A stretch of 39,771 bases of DNA from an uncultured Bacillota bacterium (GCA_947364595.1 CANATJ010000005.1:1-39771), one strand, 5' to 3'. Numbered from the stretch's first letter, positions 1 to 8,295 are shown. Numbers and translations are program-made. The notes: generated by a model from the sequence alone, not told the origin.

Positions 1-12
1 AAATATTATAAT

Positions 13-66
13 AAAAAAGTAAAAATATAATTAAATATTTACTTTTTTCATATAATTTGTTATAAT
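13..66 (+). promoter_or_regulatory. rpsF operon promoter overlapped by an AT-rich inverted repeat
   Basis: A sigma-A promoter is visible: TTTACT at 38-43, a 17-base spacer and TATAAT at 61-66. Its -35 region lies in the right arm of an AT-rich inverted repeat (arms 13-28 and 33-48, four-base loop) that ends in a run of T. The repeat could be the terminator of a gene outside the window. The promoter core is nearly identical to the typA promoter at 9935-9963. Confidence 0.75.
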
Positions 67-73
67 CTAAGAC

Positions 74-106
74 GAGTATTAATTTACTCCTTGCTTCAAA
101 CGAAGC
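74..106 (+). promoter_or_regulatory. two short hairpins in the rpsF leader
   Basis: The untranslated leader contains two perfect 5-bp hairpins: GAGTA/TACTC (74-78 with 85-89) and GCTTC/GAAGC (93-97 with 102-106). Many Firmicutes autoregulate this operon through an S6:S18-binding leader RNA. The diagnostic CCG bulge of that motif is not visible here, so an autoregulatory role is only a possibility. Confidence 0.35.
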
Positions 107-131
107 CAAAAGACCATAAGGAGGTGTCAAA

Positions 132-422
132 ATGAGAAATTATGAAATCATGTTTATCGTTAGACCAACATTAAGTGAAGATGAAGTTAAAAACGTTGTT
201 AAAGAATTTACTTCAGTTATTACTAGTAATGGTGCTAAAGTAACAAATGAACAAAACATGGGACAAAAAGAACTTGCATATGAAATAAACGATTTCAAAA
301 GTGGATACTACTATTTACTTGAAGTAGAAGCAAATGATGATAAAGCAACTAAAGAATTCGATCGTTTAGCATTAATTAGTAAAAATGTAATTCGTCATTT
401 AATTACAAAAATAGAAGACTAA
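132..422 (+). CDS. rpsF: 30S ribosomal protein S6
   Basis: Small-subunit ribosomal protein S6, which binds 16S rRNA as a dimer with S18 in the platform of the 30S subunit. The 96-residue product has the usual length and the typical start MRNYEIMFIVRP, followed by the S6 fold through GYYYLLEVEA and the C-terminal IRHLI. A strong ribosome binding site (AAGGAGGTG, about 118-126) fixes the ATG. It is the first gene of rpsF-ssb-rpsR, the standard Firmicutes order, with 16 bases to ssb. Identification is secure. Confidence 0.97.
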   Translation: MRNYEIMFIVRPTLSEDEVKNVVKEFTSVITSNGAKVTNEQNMGQKELAYEINDFKSGYYYLLEVEANDDKATKEFDRLALISKNVIRHLITKIED

Positions 423-438
423 GAAAAGAGGTACTAAT

Positions 439-891
439 ATGAATAGAGTATGTTTAGTTGGTAGATTAACTGCTAAACCAGAATTAAGATATACAGGTTC
501 TAATATTCCTTATACACGTTTTAGCGTTGCGGTTAATAGAACTTTTAGTAACGCCCAAGGAGAAAGAGAAACAGACTTTATCAATGTTATAGTATGGAGA
601 AGACAAGCAGAAAATGTTGCCAACTACTTAGATAAAGGAAGTCAAGTTTCAATTGAAGGACGTCTTCAAACAGGAAGTTATACAGATAAAGATGGAAACA
701 AACGTTACACAACAGATGTAGCTGCAGATTCAGTACAATTTTTAGATACAAAAAAACAAACAGAAGCAAGAGCAAACAACTCAACACCATATGATTATCA
801 AGATGCTCCAGCAAACAATGTAAACGTTGATGATGATCCTTTTGCAGATTTCGGAGATAATGTATCTATAGATGATAACTTTCTAGAATAA
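439..891 (+). CDS. ssb: single-stranded DNA-binding protein
   Basis: SSB coats single-stranded DNA during replication and repair and recruits partner proteins through its C-terminal tip. The OB-fold occupies roughly residues 1-105 (start [18 protein letters not shown], with [18 protein letters not shown]). A short acidic, low-complexity tail follows (DDDPFADFG near 132-140). The tail ends in DDNFLE instead of the usual acidic-Pro-Phe tip. It lies between rpsF and rpsR with a GAGG-type ribosome binding site, so it is probably the general SSB and not a plasmid or phage copy. Confidence 0.96.
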   Translation: MNRVCLVGRLTAKPELRYTGSNIPYTRFSVAVNRTFSNAQGERETDFINVIVWRRQAENVANYLDKGSQVSIEGRLQTGSYTDKDGNKRYTTDVAADSVQFLDTKKQTEARANNSTPYDYQDAPANNVNVDDDPFADFGDNVSIDDNFLE

Positions 892-907
892 TAAAAGGAG
901 GATAACG

Positions 908-1123
908 ATGGCAGAATATCGTAGAAAAAAAAGAAAAGTATGCCAAATGTGTGCAGGTAAACACGTTAGCTATAAAGATGATAGCGTAAAAAAATACGTT
1001 AGTGCAGATAAAGGTAAAATTTTACCAAGAAGAATTACAGGTGCTTGTTCAAAACACCAAAGATATATAGCTGGTGAAGTAAAAAAAGCACGTTTCATGG
1101 CATTATTACCATTCGTAAAATAA
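908..1123 (+). CDS. rpsR: 30S ribosomal protein S18
   Basis: Small-subunit protein S18, partner of S6. The 71-residue product starts [15 protein letters not shown] and carries the family signature around [16 protein letters not shown] and the end RFMALLPF. The paired cysteines near the N-terminus resemble zinc-type S18 paralogues. It is translated from an AAAAGGAGG site 16 bases after ssb and closes the operon, with an intrinsic terminator directly downstream. Confidence 0.97.
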   Translation: MAEYRRKKRKVCQMCAGKHVSYKDDSVKKYVSADKGKILPRRITGACSKHQRYIAGEVKKARFMALLPFVK

Positions 1124-1129
1124 AATATC

Positions 1130-1151
1130 AAAACTCCATTTGGAGTTTTTT
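1130..1151 (+). terminator. intrinsic terminator of rpsF-ssb-rpsR
   Basis: A 9-bp stem AAAACTCCA/TGGAGTTTT with a 2-base apex (a slightly larger loop in practice) is followed by a run of T. It lies seven bases after the rpsR stop. Confidence 0.9.
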
Positions 1152-1183
1152 CTTTTTCCTTACTATTAAAAATAAAAAAATAA

Positions 1184-1192
1184 TGTTATACT
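1184..1192 (+). promoter_or_regulatory. extended -10 promoter of the rpiB-like gene
   Basis: TGTTATACT (TG-n-TATACT) lies 24 bases before the start codon, just after the S18 terminator. No convincing -35 is seen, which is normal for extended -10 promoters. Confidence 0.5.
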
Positions 1193-1215
1193 AATAATAG
1201 TAAAAAGGAGGAAGT

Positions 1216-1749
1216 ATGGCAAAAGAAAATATCAAACAATCTTCACTAGAAGATATTGTTAAAAATAACTATCAAGAAAAAACAATAATTGAACTAGACA
1301 TACCATTTAAAAAAATAGGAATAGCTAGTGATCATAGAGGTTATAAATTAAAACAAAAACTTACAAAATATTTAACAAAAAAAGGATATACTGTAATAGA
1401 CTATGGATGCGACGATCAAGAAAGTCATGACTATCCTGAATATGGCTTTATCTTAGGAAAAGCCATAAGAGACCAAAAAGTAGAAAAAGGAATTGTAATT
1501 TGTGGTAGTGGAATAGGCATTAGTATAGCTTGCAACAAAATAAAAAACGTTAGATGTGCCAAAGTAAATAACGTAAAAGAAGCAAAATATACAAGATTAG
1601 ATAATGATGCTAATGTTATTGCTTTAAGTGGAAAAATGCCAACATTTAGAGCAAAAGATATAACAGACGTATTTTTAAAAACAAAATTTAGTGGTCAAAA
1701 ACGTCATCAAAAACGTATTGATATGCTAAATAATTATCAGGAAAAATAA
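1216..1749 (+). CDS. rpiB: RpiB/LacAB-family sugar-phosphate isomerase
   Basis: Probably interconverts ribose 5-phosphate and ribulose 5-phosphate. The RpiB fold starts near residue 32 (KKIGIASDHRGYKLK). It carries HDYPEYG, the catalytic-cysteine segment GIVICGSGIGISIACNK, and the anion-binding end of the domain at NDANVIALSG. The C-terminal FSGQKRHQKRIDML matches the usual tail. An extra N-terminal segment of about 30 polar residues precedes the domain. The AAAAGGAGG site at 1203-1211 supports the start at 1216, so the extension is probably real. LacA/LacB or allose-phosphate isomerases share the fold, so the exact sugar is uncertain. The stop overlaps the next start by one base. Confidence 0.85.
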   Translation: MAKENIKQSSLEDIVKNNYQEKTIIELDIPFKKIGIASDHRGYKLKQKLTKYLTKKGYTVIDYGCDDQESHDYPEYGFILGKAIRDQKVEKGIVICGSGIGISIACNKIKNVRCAKVNNVKEAKYTRLDNDANVIALSGKMPTFRAKDITDVFLKTKFSGQKRHQKRIDMLNNYQEK

Positions 1750-1931
1750 TGATAAAAGCTTATATATACGTAATAGTAACCGCAATTACATTTTGGAGTC
1801 TAGACAGTTTAAACCTATCAAATTTATTTAAAAAGAATAAAATATATTCAGCAAGGTTATTATATATACTAGTTAGCATGGCTTTATCGTATTTAGTAGT
1901 TAACTTTTTATATGACATTATAAGTTATTAA
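1749..1931 (+). CDS. DUF1146 small membrane protein (YwzB-like)
   Basis: A 60-residue integral membrane protein with two hydrophobic helices (about 4-20 and 36-57) around a basic loop, FKKNKIYSARLLYIL. That loop and the ending SYLVVNFLYDI match my memory of the DUF1146/YwzB family. In Bacillus, ywzB lies just upstream of spoIID, as here, which supports the call. Its function is unknown. Translation is probably coupled to rpiB, because the ATG overlaps the upstream TAA. Confidence 0.75.
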   Translation: MIKAYIYVIVTAITFWSLDSLNLSNLFKKNKIYSARLLYILVSMALSYLVVNFLYDIISY

Positions 1932-1950
1932 AATAGAAAGGAACTATAAT

Positions 1951-2862
1951 ATGAAAAAGTTTATTATTGTTACACTACTAGTAATTATAATACCTTTTTT
2001 AGTTGTAAAAATTTTTGTTAGAACCGATGAAATAAAATTTAAATTTGTTAGTAATCAAGTAATAAAAGTAAAAGATGAAAAATCAGGTCAAATATCAGAA
2101 ATACCATTTGAAGACTATATAAAAGGTGTTGTAGCAGGAGAAATGCCAACAAGTTTTGAAGAAGAAGCCTTAAAAGCTCAGGCTGTTGCCTCAAGAAGCT
2201 ATGTAATGTACAAAATAAAAGGGAATAAAAATAATGATTATGATATATTAAATACCACAACTCATCAAGTATATTTAAGTGATGAAAAATTAAAAGAAAA
2301 TTGGAAAGAAGAATATACAAAAAAAATCAATAAAATAAAATCAGCTATTGCCCAAACAAGAGGAGAATATCTAAGTTATAATGGTGAAATAGTAAATGCA
2401 ATGTTCTTTTCAACAAGTGTAGGAGCAACCGAAAATAGTGAAGAAGTTTTTGTTTCCAAGTTACCATATTTAAGAAGCGTCAGCAGTAAATGGGATGAAC
2501 AATCACCAGTTTATACTGATACCGCCATCTTTGAATTAACAGATTTTTATAATAAATTAAATATTAAATACAATAATAAAATAACAGTAGAACCAATAAG
2601 TCAAACCACAACTGGAAGAATTAGAAAATTAAAAATAAATGGTATTGAAATGAAAGGAAGTGAAGTAGCTACAAAATTAAAATTAAGATCAAATTTTTTC
2701 AATATAATTCAAAACGATAACAAAGTAACAATTACTACAAAAGGTTTTGGTCATGGAGTTGGAATGAGCCAATATGGCGCAAATGGAATGGCTAAAGAAG
2801 GCTATAAATATAATCAAATATTAAAACACTATTATCAAGGAACAGAAATTAAAAAAATATAG
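1951..2862 (+). CDS. spoIID: stage II sporulation protein D (SpoIID/LytB)
   Basis: Membrane-anchored lytic transglycosylase that trims glycan strands during engulfment of the forespore. It has an N-terminal signal anchor (about residues 2-23). The SpoIID domain includes the conserved GVVAGEMPTSFEEEALKAQA with its Glu-Met-Pro, SRSYVMY, and the C-terminal GFGHGVGMSQYGANGMAKEG. The 303-residue length is near normal. Its neighbours (DUF1146 upstream, SpoIIQ/SpoIIID/Mbl downstream) match Bacillus gene order, but murA, which usually precedes spoIID, is absent. It has an AAAGGA-type ribosome binding site. Confidence 0.95.
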   Translation: MKKFIIVTLLVIIIPFLVVKIFVRTDEIKFKFVSNQVIKVKDEKSGQISEIPFEDYIKGVVAGEMPTSFEEEALKAQAVASRSYVMYKIKGNKNNDYDILNTTTHQVYLSDEKLKENWKEEYTKKINKIKSAIAQTRGEYLSYNGEIVNAMFFSTSVGATENSEEVFVSKLPYLRSVSSKWDEQSPVYTDTAIFELTDFYNKLNIKYNNKITVEPISQTTTGRIRKLKINGIEMKGSEVATKLKLRSNFFNIIQNDNKVTITTKGFGHGVGMSQYGANGMAKEGYKYNQILKHYYQGTEIKKI

Positions 2863-2908
2863 TATAATTTAGATTTTAAAGTTCAAAATGATAATAGAGG
2901 TGAAAAAA

Positions 2909-3553
2909 ATGGAAAAAAGGAAATTAAAAAAGCCAGTATTTTATGGATTATGTGTAACCACACTTGCTATTCTTTTAGGAGCTTTATATTATGTAGATAA
3001 TTCAAATAATTCATTACAACAACCACAAGAGCAAGATTATAAATATGTTTCAAGATTATTTGAAGACGAAACACAAGCTGTAGTTAATACTCAAACATTA
3101 GTTATGAGACCATATAACAATGCAGATGTAAAAGCCCTTCAAAATTTCTATGACTACAAAGGAAAAGAAACAGATCAAGAAAGATCAATAATCAATTATG
3201 AAACAACATATATCCAAAACAATGGTGTAGCCTATGGTGGATTAAGTGATACATTTGACGTTGTTAGTATCTTAGATGGAACAGTTACAAGCATCAAAGA
3301 TGATAAATTATTAGGAAAAGTTGTTACCATTGATCATGGAAATAACATTATTAGTAGTTATCAAAGTTTAAGTGAAGTATTAGTAAAAGAAAACGATAAA
3401 GTTACACAAGGTATGGCAATTGGAAAAGCTGGACAGTCAAACATTAATAAAAATTTAGGTAACCATGTTTTATTTGAATTAAATATTGATGGACAATATG
3501 TAAATCCTGAAAACTGCTATGATAAAGCAGTAGATCAATTAAAGAGTAATTAA
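2909..3553 (+). CDS. spoIIQ: stage II sporulation protein Q (degenerate LytM/M23 domain)
   Basis: SpoIIQ is made in the forespore and joins SpoIIIAH to form the channel linking forespore and mother cell. I place the start at 2909, because AGAGGTG at 2896-2902 fits it; an ATG at 2888 is in frame but lacks a site. One N-terminal helix (LCVTTLAILLGALYYV) precedes a LytM/M23 domain over roughly the second half. The metal site is degraded: the expected first His and Asp appear as YGGLSD, and the HxH motif reads HVLFE. Loss of zinc ligands also occurs in Bacillus SpoIIQ, so a structural role is likely. Position between spoIID and spoIIID supports the name. Confidence 0.85.
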   Translation: MEKRKLKKPVFYGLCVTTLAILLGALYYVDNSNNSLQQPQEQDYKYVSRLFEDETQAVVNTQTLVMRPYNNADVKALQNFYDYKGKETDQERSIINYETTYIQNNGVAYGGLSDTFDVVSILDGTVTSIKDDKLLGKVVTIDHGNNIISSYQSLSEVLVKENDKVTQGMAIGKAGQSNINKNLGNHVLFELNIDGQYVNPENCYDKAVDQLKSN

Positions 3554-3565
3554 ACTCTTTTTTTT
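3541..3565 (+). terminator. intrinsic terminator after spoIIQ
   Basis: Stem AAAGAGT/ACTCTTT with loop AATTAA and a following T tract. The spoIIQ stop codon (3551-3553) lies in the loop, so the hairpin overlaps the gene end. Confidence 0.85.
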
Positions 3566-3626
3566 ATAAATCACTTTTGCATTAAATCGCTTAGAAAATT
3601 ATATACTTTATTAAAGGAGAGATATC

Positions 3627-3881
3627 TTGGATAAAGTTATAATAACAAGAGTGCTTGAAGAAGCGAATTATATTATTAAAACAAACTATACATTAAGGCA
3701 AATAGCTAAAGAATTTAACGTTTCTAAAAGTACAGTTCATAAAGATTTAAAAGAAAGATTAAAATCAATTGATTTATCACTTCATAAAGAAGTAAAAAAC
3801 ATTTTAAAAAATCATAAAGACACTAGGCATATAAAAGGCGGAGAATCAACGAAAAAAAAGTATCTAAAATTACATTTATAA
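3627..3881 (+). CDS. spoIIID: stage III sporulation transcriptional regulator SpoIIID
   Basis: Small DNA-binding protein that, with sigma-E, switches genes on and off in the mother cell. The 84-residue product carries the SpoIIID helix-turn-helix TLRQIAKEFNVSKSTVHKDL (about 22-41) and the C-terminal basic region HKDTRHIKGGESTKKKY needed for DNA contact. Both match the Bacillus protein closely. The start is TTG at 3627, with AAGGAGAG at 3614-3621. It lies directly upstream of mbl, as in Bacillus. Confidence 0.96.
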   Translation: MDKVIITRVLEEANYIIKTNYTLRQIAKEFNVSKSTVHKDLKERLKSIDLSLHKEVKNILKNHKDTRHIKGGESTKKKYLKLHL

Positions 3882-3902
3882 GTATAAAAAAACAACTAGG
3901 TA

Positions 3903-3911
3903 TGGTATAAT
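3903..3911 (+). promoter_or_regulatory. extended -10 promoter of mbl
   Basis: TGGTATAAT (TG-n-TATAAT) lies 24 bases upstream of the mbl ATG and after the spoIIID stop, so mbl can be expressed in growing cells independently of sporulation genes. Confidence 0.6.
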
Positions 3912-3935
3912 ATTAAAAGGAAAAAAGGTGATAAA

Positions 3936-4943
3936 ATGTTTTCAAAAGATATTGGAATAGATTTAGGAACAGCAAACGTACTTATATATATAAAAGGACA
4001 AGGAATTGTTCTAAACGAACCAAGTGTAGTTGCAATAGACGAAGAAACAAAAAGACCATTAGCTGTTGGAACAGAAGCAAGAGAAATGTTAGGAAGAACA
4101 CCTGGTCAAGTAAAAGCCATAAGACCAATGAAAGATGGAGTAATAGCAGATTTCGAAATTACAGAAATCATGCTTAACCATTTTATTAGAAAAGTAAATG
4201 GTAGAAGCTTTTTTGCAAGACCAAAAATTTTAATATGTTGTCCTTCAAACATCACCCAAGTAGAAAAAAACGCTATAAAAGAAGCCGCTGAAAAAACAGG
4301 AGCAAGAAAAGTATATCTAGAAGAAGAACCAAAAGTAGCCGCTGTAGGAGCCGGAATGGATATATCAAAACCAAGCGGAAATATGGTAATTGATATAGGT
4401 GGAGGAACTACAGATATAGCCGTTTTATCATTAGGTGGTATTGTAAATTCTTCATCTATCAAAATAGCAGGAAATGTATTTGATAACGATATTATTAAAT
4501 ACATACGTGAAAAATACAAATTACTTGTAGGTGATAGAACTGCAGAAGAAATCAAATTTCAAATAGGTACAGTATTTCCTGGATATAGAAATGAAAAAAT
4601 GGAAGTTAGAGGTAGAGATTTAGTAACAGGTTTACCACATACAATTACCTTAACATCAGATGAAGTAGAAGAAGCCTTAAGAGAAAGTGTTTATGCAATA
4701 GTTAATACTGCAAAATCAGTTTTAGAACAAACACCACCAGAATTATCAGCTGATATCATTGATAAAGGTATTGTTATAACTGGCGGTGGCGCACTATTAA
4801 ATGGCTTTGATCAATTATTAGGTCATGAATTAAAAGTACCAGTTTTCGTTGCTGAAAGTCCATTAACATGTGTTGTTGAAGGAACTGGTGTTTTATTAGA
4901 AAATATTCCATTACTAGAAAGTGGGTTAAATAAATTTTATTAG
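3936..4943 (+). CDS. mbl: MreB-family cell-shape protein (Mbl)
   Basis: Bacterial actin that forms membrane-associated filaments directing elongation-phase wall synthesis. The actin-fold ATP motifs are all visible: DIGIDLGTANVLIYIKGQGI (phosphate 1), IDIGGGTTDIAVLSLGG (phosphate 2) and GIVITGGGALLNGFD (adenosine). The 335-residue length is typical. It is called Mbl and not MreB because of the spoIIID neighbourhood, as in Bacillus; sequence alone would not decide between paralogues. It has an AAAAAAGGTGAT ribosome binding site. Confidence 0.92.
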   Translation: MFSKDIGIDLGTANVLIYIKGQGIVLNEPSVVAIDEETKRPLAVGTEAREMLGRTPGQVKAIRPMKDGVIADFEITEIMLNHFIRKVNGRSFFARPKILICCPSNITQVEKNAIKEAAEKTGARKVYLEEEPKVAAVGAGMDISKPSGNMVIDIGGGTTDIAVLSLGGIVNSSSIKIAGNVFDNDIIKYIREKYKLLVGDRTAEEIKFQIGTVFPGYRNEKMEVRGRDLVTGLPHTITLTSDEVEEALRESVYAIVNTAKSVLEQTPPELSADIIDKGIVITGGGALLNGFDQLLGHELKVPVFVAESPLTCVVEGTGVLLENIPLLESGLNKFY

Positions 4944-4974
4944 TTCATAATATATTTAGAGGGAGGAATATATT

Positions 4975-6375
4975 ATGAATTCAAAAGACTTAAAAGAAAA
5001 ATTATTTAGACCATCTACAAATGGATGGGAAACAGTAAGTCCAGAAGAAAAACAAAATATTCTGGATTTTTCTAATGATTATATAAAATTTTTAAACACT
5101 GCAAAAACTGAAAGAGAATGTACAAAAGAAATAGAAAAAATTTTAAACAATCAAGGATTTAAAAATATAAATACACTGCAAAACATCAAAGCTGGTGAAA
5201 AAATTTATTATGTCAATCGCCATAAAAACATATATGCTGCTGTAATTGGAACAGATAACTTAGAAAATGGCTTTAATATTATTGGATCACATATAGATAG
5301 TCCAAGATTAGATTTAAAACCAAATCCACTTTACGAAGAAACAGAATTAGCACTTTTTAAAACACATTATTATGGTGGAATAAAAAAATATCAATGGGTA
5401 AATATTCCCTTAAGTATGCACGGGGTAATAGTTAAATCAGATGAAGAAGTAGTAGAGGTAAACATTGGAGAAAACGAAGATGATCCAATTTTTACCATAG
5501 CAGATTTACTACCACATTTATCAAGTAAACAAAATAAAAACACTGCTGAAAATGTTATAAGTGGTGAAGATTTAAACATATTAATTGGAAGTATTCCATT
5601 TAATACAAATGAAGAAGTAGAAAAAGTAAAATTAAATATTTTAAACATTTTAAATAAAAAATATGGAATAACAGAGCGTGACTTTGTTAGTGCCGAAATA
5701 GAATTTGTTCCATCTTTCAAATCTAAAAGTTTAGGCTTTGATCAAAGTATGATAGCTGGATATGGCCAAGATGATAGAGTATGTGCTTATACAAGTATCA
5801 AAGCACTATTAGAAATAGAAATCCCAAAGAAAACAGCTATATGTATTTTGGCTGATAAGGAAGAAATTGGTAGCGTTGGAAATACTGGAATGTGCTCTAG
5901 AACATTTGAATGCTTTGTAAATGAAATATTAGAAAAAACAACAGGAAATCAGGCTGGATTAATTGATAAAGTATTTAATAATTCTAAGCTTTTATCAGCT
6001 GATGTAACAGGTGCATATAACCCTAATTTTTCATCAGTATATGAAAAAAACAATGAATCATATATTGGACATGGAATATCAATTTTAAAATATACAGGTA
6101 GTGCTAGTAAAGGTGGAGCATCCGATGCCAATGCCGAATTTTTAGGATATATAAGAAAAATATTTGAAAAAAATAATATTACTTATCAAAATAGTGAAAT
6201 GGGTAAAATTGGTATAGGTGGCGGAGGAACAATAGCCTATATTTTAGCAAACAAAGGAATGGATGTTGTAGACTGTGGAGTTCCTGTTATTTCAATGCAT
6301 TCACCTTATGAAATAACTAGTAAATTTGATGTATACAATACTTATAAAGCCTATAAAGCATTTTATGAAGACTAA
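4975..6375 (+). CDS. M18-family metallo-aminopeptidase
   Basis: Cytosolic dinuclear-zinc aminopeptidase that probably removes N-terminal acidic or neutral residues from peptides. The metal and active-site motifs follow M18 order: IGSHIDSPRLDLKP with its His-x-Asp, QDDRVCAYT, ADKEEIGSVGNTG with Glu-Glu, LLSADVTGAYNP, and a late metal His in PVISMHSPYEITS. The 466 residues match the family. GGGAGG precedes the start by a few bases, and a terminator overlaps the end. Substrate preference cannot be read from the sequence. Confidence 0.92.
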   Translation: MNSKDLKEKLFRPSTNGWETVSPEEKQNILDFSNDYIKFLNTAKTERECTKEIEKILNNQGFKNINTLQNIKAGEKIYYVNRHKNIYAAVIGTDNLENGFNIIGSHIDSPRLDLKPNPLYEETELALFKTHYYGGIKKYQWVNIPLSMHGVIVKSDEEVVEVNIGENEDDPIFTIADLLPHLSSKQNKNTAENVISGEDLNILIGSIPFNTNEEVEKVKLNILNILNKKYGITERDFVSAEIEFVPSFKSKSLGFDQSMIAGYGQDDRVCAYTSIKALLEIEIPKKTAICILADKEEIGSVGNTGMCSRTFECFVNEILEKTTGNQAGLIDKVFNNSKLLSADVTGAYNPNFSSVYEKNNESYIGHGISILKYTGSASKGGASDANAEFLGYIRKIFEKNNITYQNSEMGKIGIGGGGTIAYILANKGMDVVDCGVPVISMHSPYEITSKFDVYNTYKAYKAFYED

Positions 6376-6390
6376 TTTTAGTCTTTTTTT
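6368..6390 (+). terminator. intrinsic terminator after the M18 aminopeptidase
   Basis: Stem AAGACTA/TAGTCTT, loop ATTT, followed by seven or more T. Confidence 0.85.
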
Positions 6391-6427
6391 CATAAATGAA
6401 CGAAAAATAGATTTATTTATAAAAATA

Positions 6428-6436
6428 TGTTAAAAT
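6428..6436 (+). promoter_or_regulatory. extended -10 promoter of the tagO-like gene
   Basis: TGTTAAAAT (TG-n-TAAAAT) lies 20 bases upstream of the preferred GTG start. Confidence 0.4.
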
Positions 6437-6456
6437 TATAAATAGAGGTGAGTTGT

Positions 6457-7515
6457 GTGGAACAGACAGAAATTGCAAGAATATTTATGATGATAGCAAT
6501 ACCATTTTTATTTGTAACATGTTTAATACCCTTTATCAAAAAAATAGCTATTCATGTAGGAGCATTAGATATACCAAATAAAAGAAAAGTTCATCAAAAA
6601 CCAATGCCAAGATTAGGTGGGCTAGGAATATTTGGTGGATTCTTATTTGGTTACATGCTATTTGGTGAACCAAATAGTGTTATGAATTCTATTTTAATTG
6701 GAAGTTTTATAATAGTGTTAATTGGAGCAATTGATGATATTAAACCAGTAAAAGCTTCAGTAAAATTTGTTGCTCAATTAATGGCCGCCATTATCGTAAC
6801 ATGCTATGGTAAACTTTTAATTCAAGATATTTCAGCTTTTGGATTTTATATCGATTTTGGAATAATGTCATATCCTATAACAATATTTTTTATTCTAGGA
6901 TGTTTAAATTGTATTAATCTTATAGATGGTTTAGATGGCTTAGCTGGAGGTATAAGCGCTATATACTTTGCAACCATTGGAATAATCTCTATAATAATGG
7001 GGAAAATGGGCTTAGATTATGTTTTAACATTTATTATGTTAGGTTCAATTTTAGGATTTTTAGTTCATAATTTTTATCCAGCATCAATATTTGCAGGAGA
7101 CTCTGGATCATTATTTATGGGATTCATGATAGCCGTAATTGCCTTATTAGGATTTAAAGGAGTAACACTTACATCATTATTAATTCCTCTTCTTATTTTA
7201 GCAATTCCAATATTAGATACAGTATTTGCTATTATACGTAGAATGTTAAAAGGCCAAAGTATATCAACCCCAGACAAATCGCACTTGCATCACCAATTAT
7301 TAAATAAAAATTTTTCTCATAGAACTACAGTTTTAATCATATATGGAATAAATATCTTATTTGCAGCCGCATCAATAATTTATGTCCTTCATGATCAAAA
7401 AATAGGTTATATCATATATGCAATCTTAACAGTAATTGTGATAATATTTATTTTAAAAACAGATATTATTGTAGATACATCACATTATAAAAAAAATACT
7501 AAACACAAAAAATAA
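6457..7515 (+). CDS. tagO: undecaprenyl-phosphate GlcNAc-1-phosphate transferase (TagO/WecA family)
   Basis: Polytopic enzyme that attaches a sugar-1-phosphate, usually GlcNAc, to undecaprenyl phosphate, starting teichoic-acid or other wall polymer synthesis. Seen in order: PNKRKVHQKPMPRLGG, the Asp pair in GAIDDIKPV, NCINLIDGLDGLAGG, FAGDSGSLFMGF and the His-rich DKSHLHHQLL, with about ten hydrophobic helices. GTG at 6457 is preferred because AGAGGTGA (6444-6451) sits five bases before it; the in-frame GTG at 6448 would overlap that site. No polymer-synthesis genes lie alongside, so the product polymer is unknown. Confidence 0.9.
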   Translation: MEQTEIARIFMMIAIPFLFVTCLIPFIKKIAIHVGALDIPNKRKVHQKPMPRLGGLGIFGGFLFGYMLFGEPNSVMNSILIGSFIIVLIGAIDDIKPVKASVKFVAQLMAAIIVTCYGKLLIQDISAFGFYIDFGIMSYPITIFFILGCLNCINLIDGLDGLAGGISAIYFATIGIISIIMGKMGLDYVLTFIMLGSILGFLVHNFYPASIFAGDSGSLFMGFMIAVIALLGFKGVTLTSLLIPLLILAIPILDTVFAIIRRMLKGQSISTPDKSHLHHQLLNKNFSHRTTVLIIYGINILFAAASIIYVLHDQKIGYIIYAILTVIVIIFILKTDIIVDTSHYKKNTKHKK

Positions 7516-7542
7516 TTATGTTATACATAATTGTTTTTTTTT
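7514..7542 (+). terminator. intrinsic terminator after the tagO-like gene
   Basis: Stem AATTATGT/ACATAATT with loop TAT, then G and nine T. Confidence 0.8.
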
Positions 7543-7567
7543 AGTTAATAATAAAAATGGTGATTTT

Positions 7568-8287
7568 ATGGAAAAAGAAATTATGGATATTTTTGATGTA
7601 ATTTTAAGATGCTTAGTTTCCTTAGTAACTCTTTTTTTAGTAACAAAAATGATTGGAAAAAAGCAAATATCTCAGTTTAGTTTATTTGATTATGTTATTG
7701 GAATTTCAATCGGTAATTTTGCCGCCGAAATGGCCATTAATCTAGATTCAAAATACCTACATGGAACTATAGCCGTTATTGTATTTGGATTAGTTTCTTA
7801 TATTGTATCTTTAATAACACTTAAAAGCCTAAAAGTAAGAAAATTTTTTATTGGAGATCCTACCTTACTTATCCAAGATGGAAAAATTTTATACACAAAT
7901 TTAAGAAAAGCTAAATTTGACATTAATGATTTATTAGAAGAATGCCGAATAAATGGTTATTTTGATATATCTCAAATAGACTATGCCTTAATGGAAGCAA
8001 ACGGTAAAATAAGCTTTTTAGCAAAACCAGATTATCAATCGCCAATAAATAAAGATCTAAAAATAAAAGCAAAAAAAACAGGATTATGTGCAAATCTTAT
8101 AGTAGACGGGCACATAATGGAGCATGCTTTAGAAGTAATGCATAAAGATAAAAAATGGCTTATGCATGAAATAAAAGTAAAAGGTTATGAATTAGATGAA
8201 GTTTTATTAGCAACTTTAGATTTAGAAGAAAAATTTTTAGTTTACGGAAAAAATGTCAATACAGAAGGTTATAACATTTTAGGATAA
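7568..8287 (+). CDS. DUF421 membrane protein (YetF/YcaP-like)
   Basis: Three N-terminal membrane helices (to about residue 85) are followed by a cytosolic domain. The family segments LVTKMIGKKQISQFSLFDYV, ISIGNFAAEMAI and KVRKFFIGDPTLLIQDGKIL are recognisable, as is the later pattern LLEECRINGYFDISQIDYAL. Bacillus YetF-type proteins have roles in spores and membranes that are poorly defined. GGTGAT sits five bases before the ATG; a second in-frame ATG at 7583 is possible. Flanked by terminators, so probably monocistronic. Confidence 0.85.
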   Translation: MEKEIMDIFDVILRCLVSLVTLFLVTKMIGKKQISQFSLFDYVIGISIGNFAAEMAINLDSKYLHGTIAVIVFGLVSYIVSLITLKSLKVRKFFIGDPTLLIQDGKILYTNLRKAKFDINDLLEECRINGYFDISQIDYALMEANGKISFLAKPDYQSPINKDLKIKAKKTGLCANLIVDGHIMEHALEVMHKDKKWLMHEIKVKGYELDEVLLATLDLEEKFLVYGKNVNTEGYNILG

Positions 8288-8295
8288 ATTATATA

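Noticed and set aside
74-131. S6:S18-binding leader RNA of rpsF
   Set aside because: The expected CCG-containing bulged stem is not visible; only two simple hairpins are present.
2048-2320. Minus-strand open frame inside spoIID, and similar antisense frames elsewhere
   Set aside because: Low-complexity Leu/Phe/Tyr-rich translations antisense to well-identified genes, with no ribosome binding sites.
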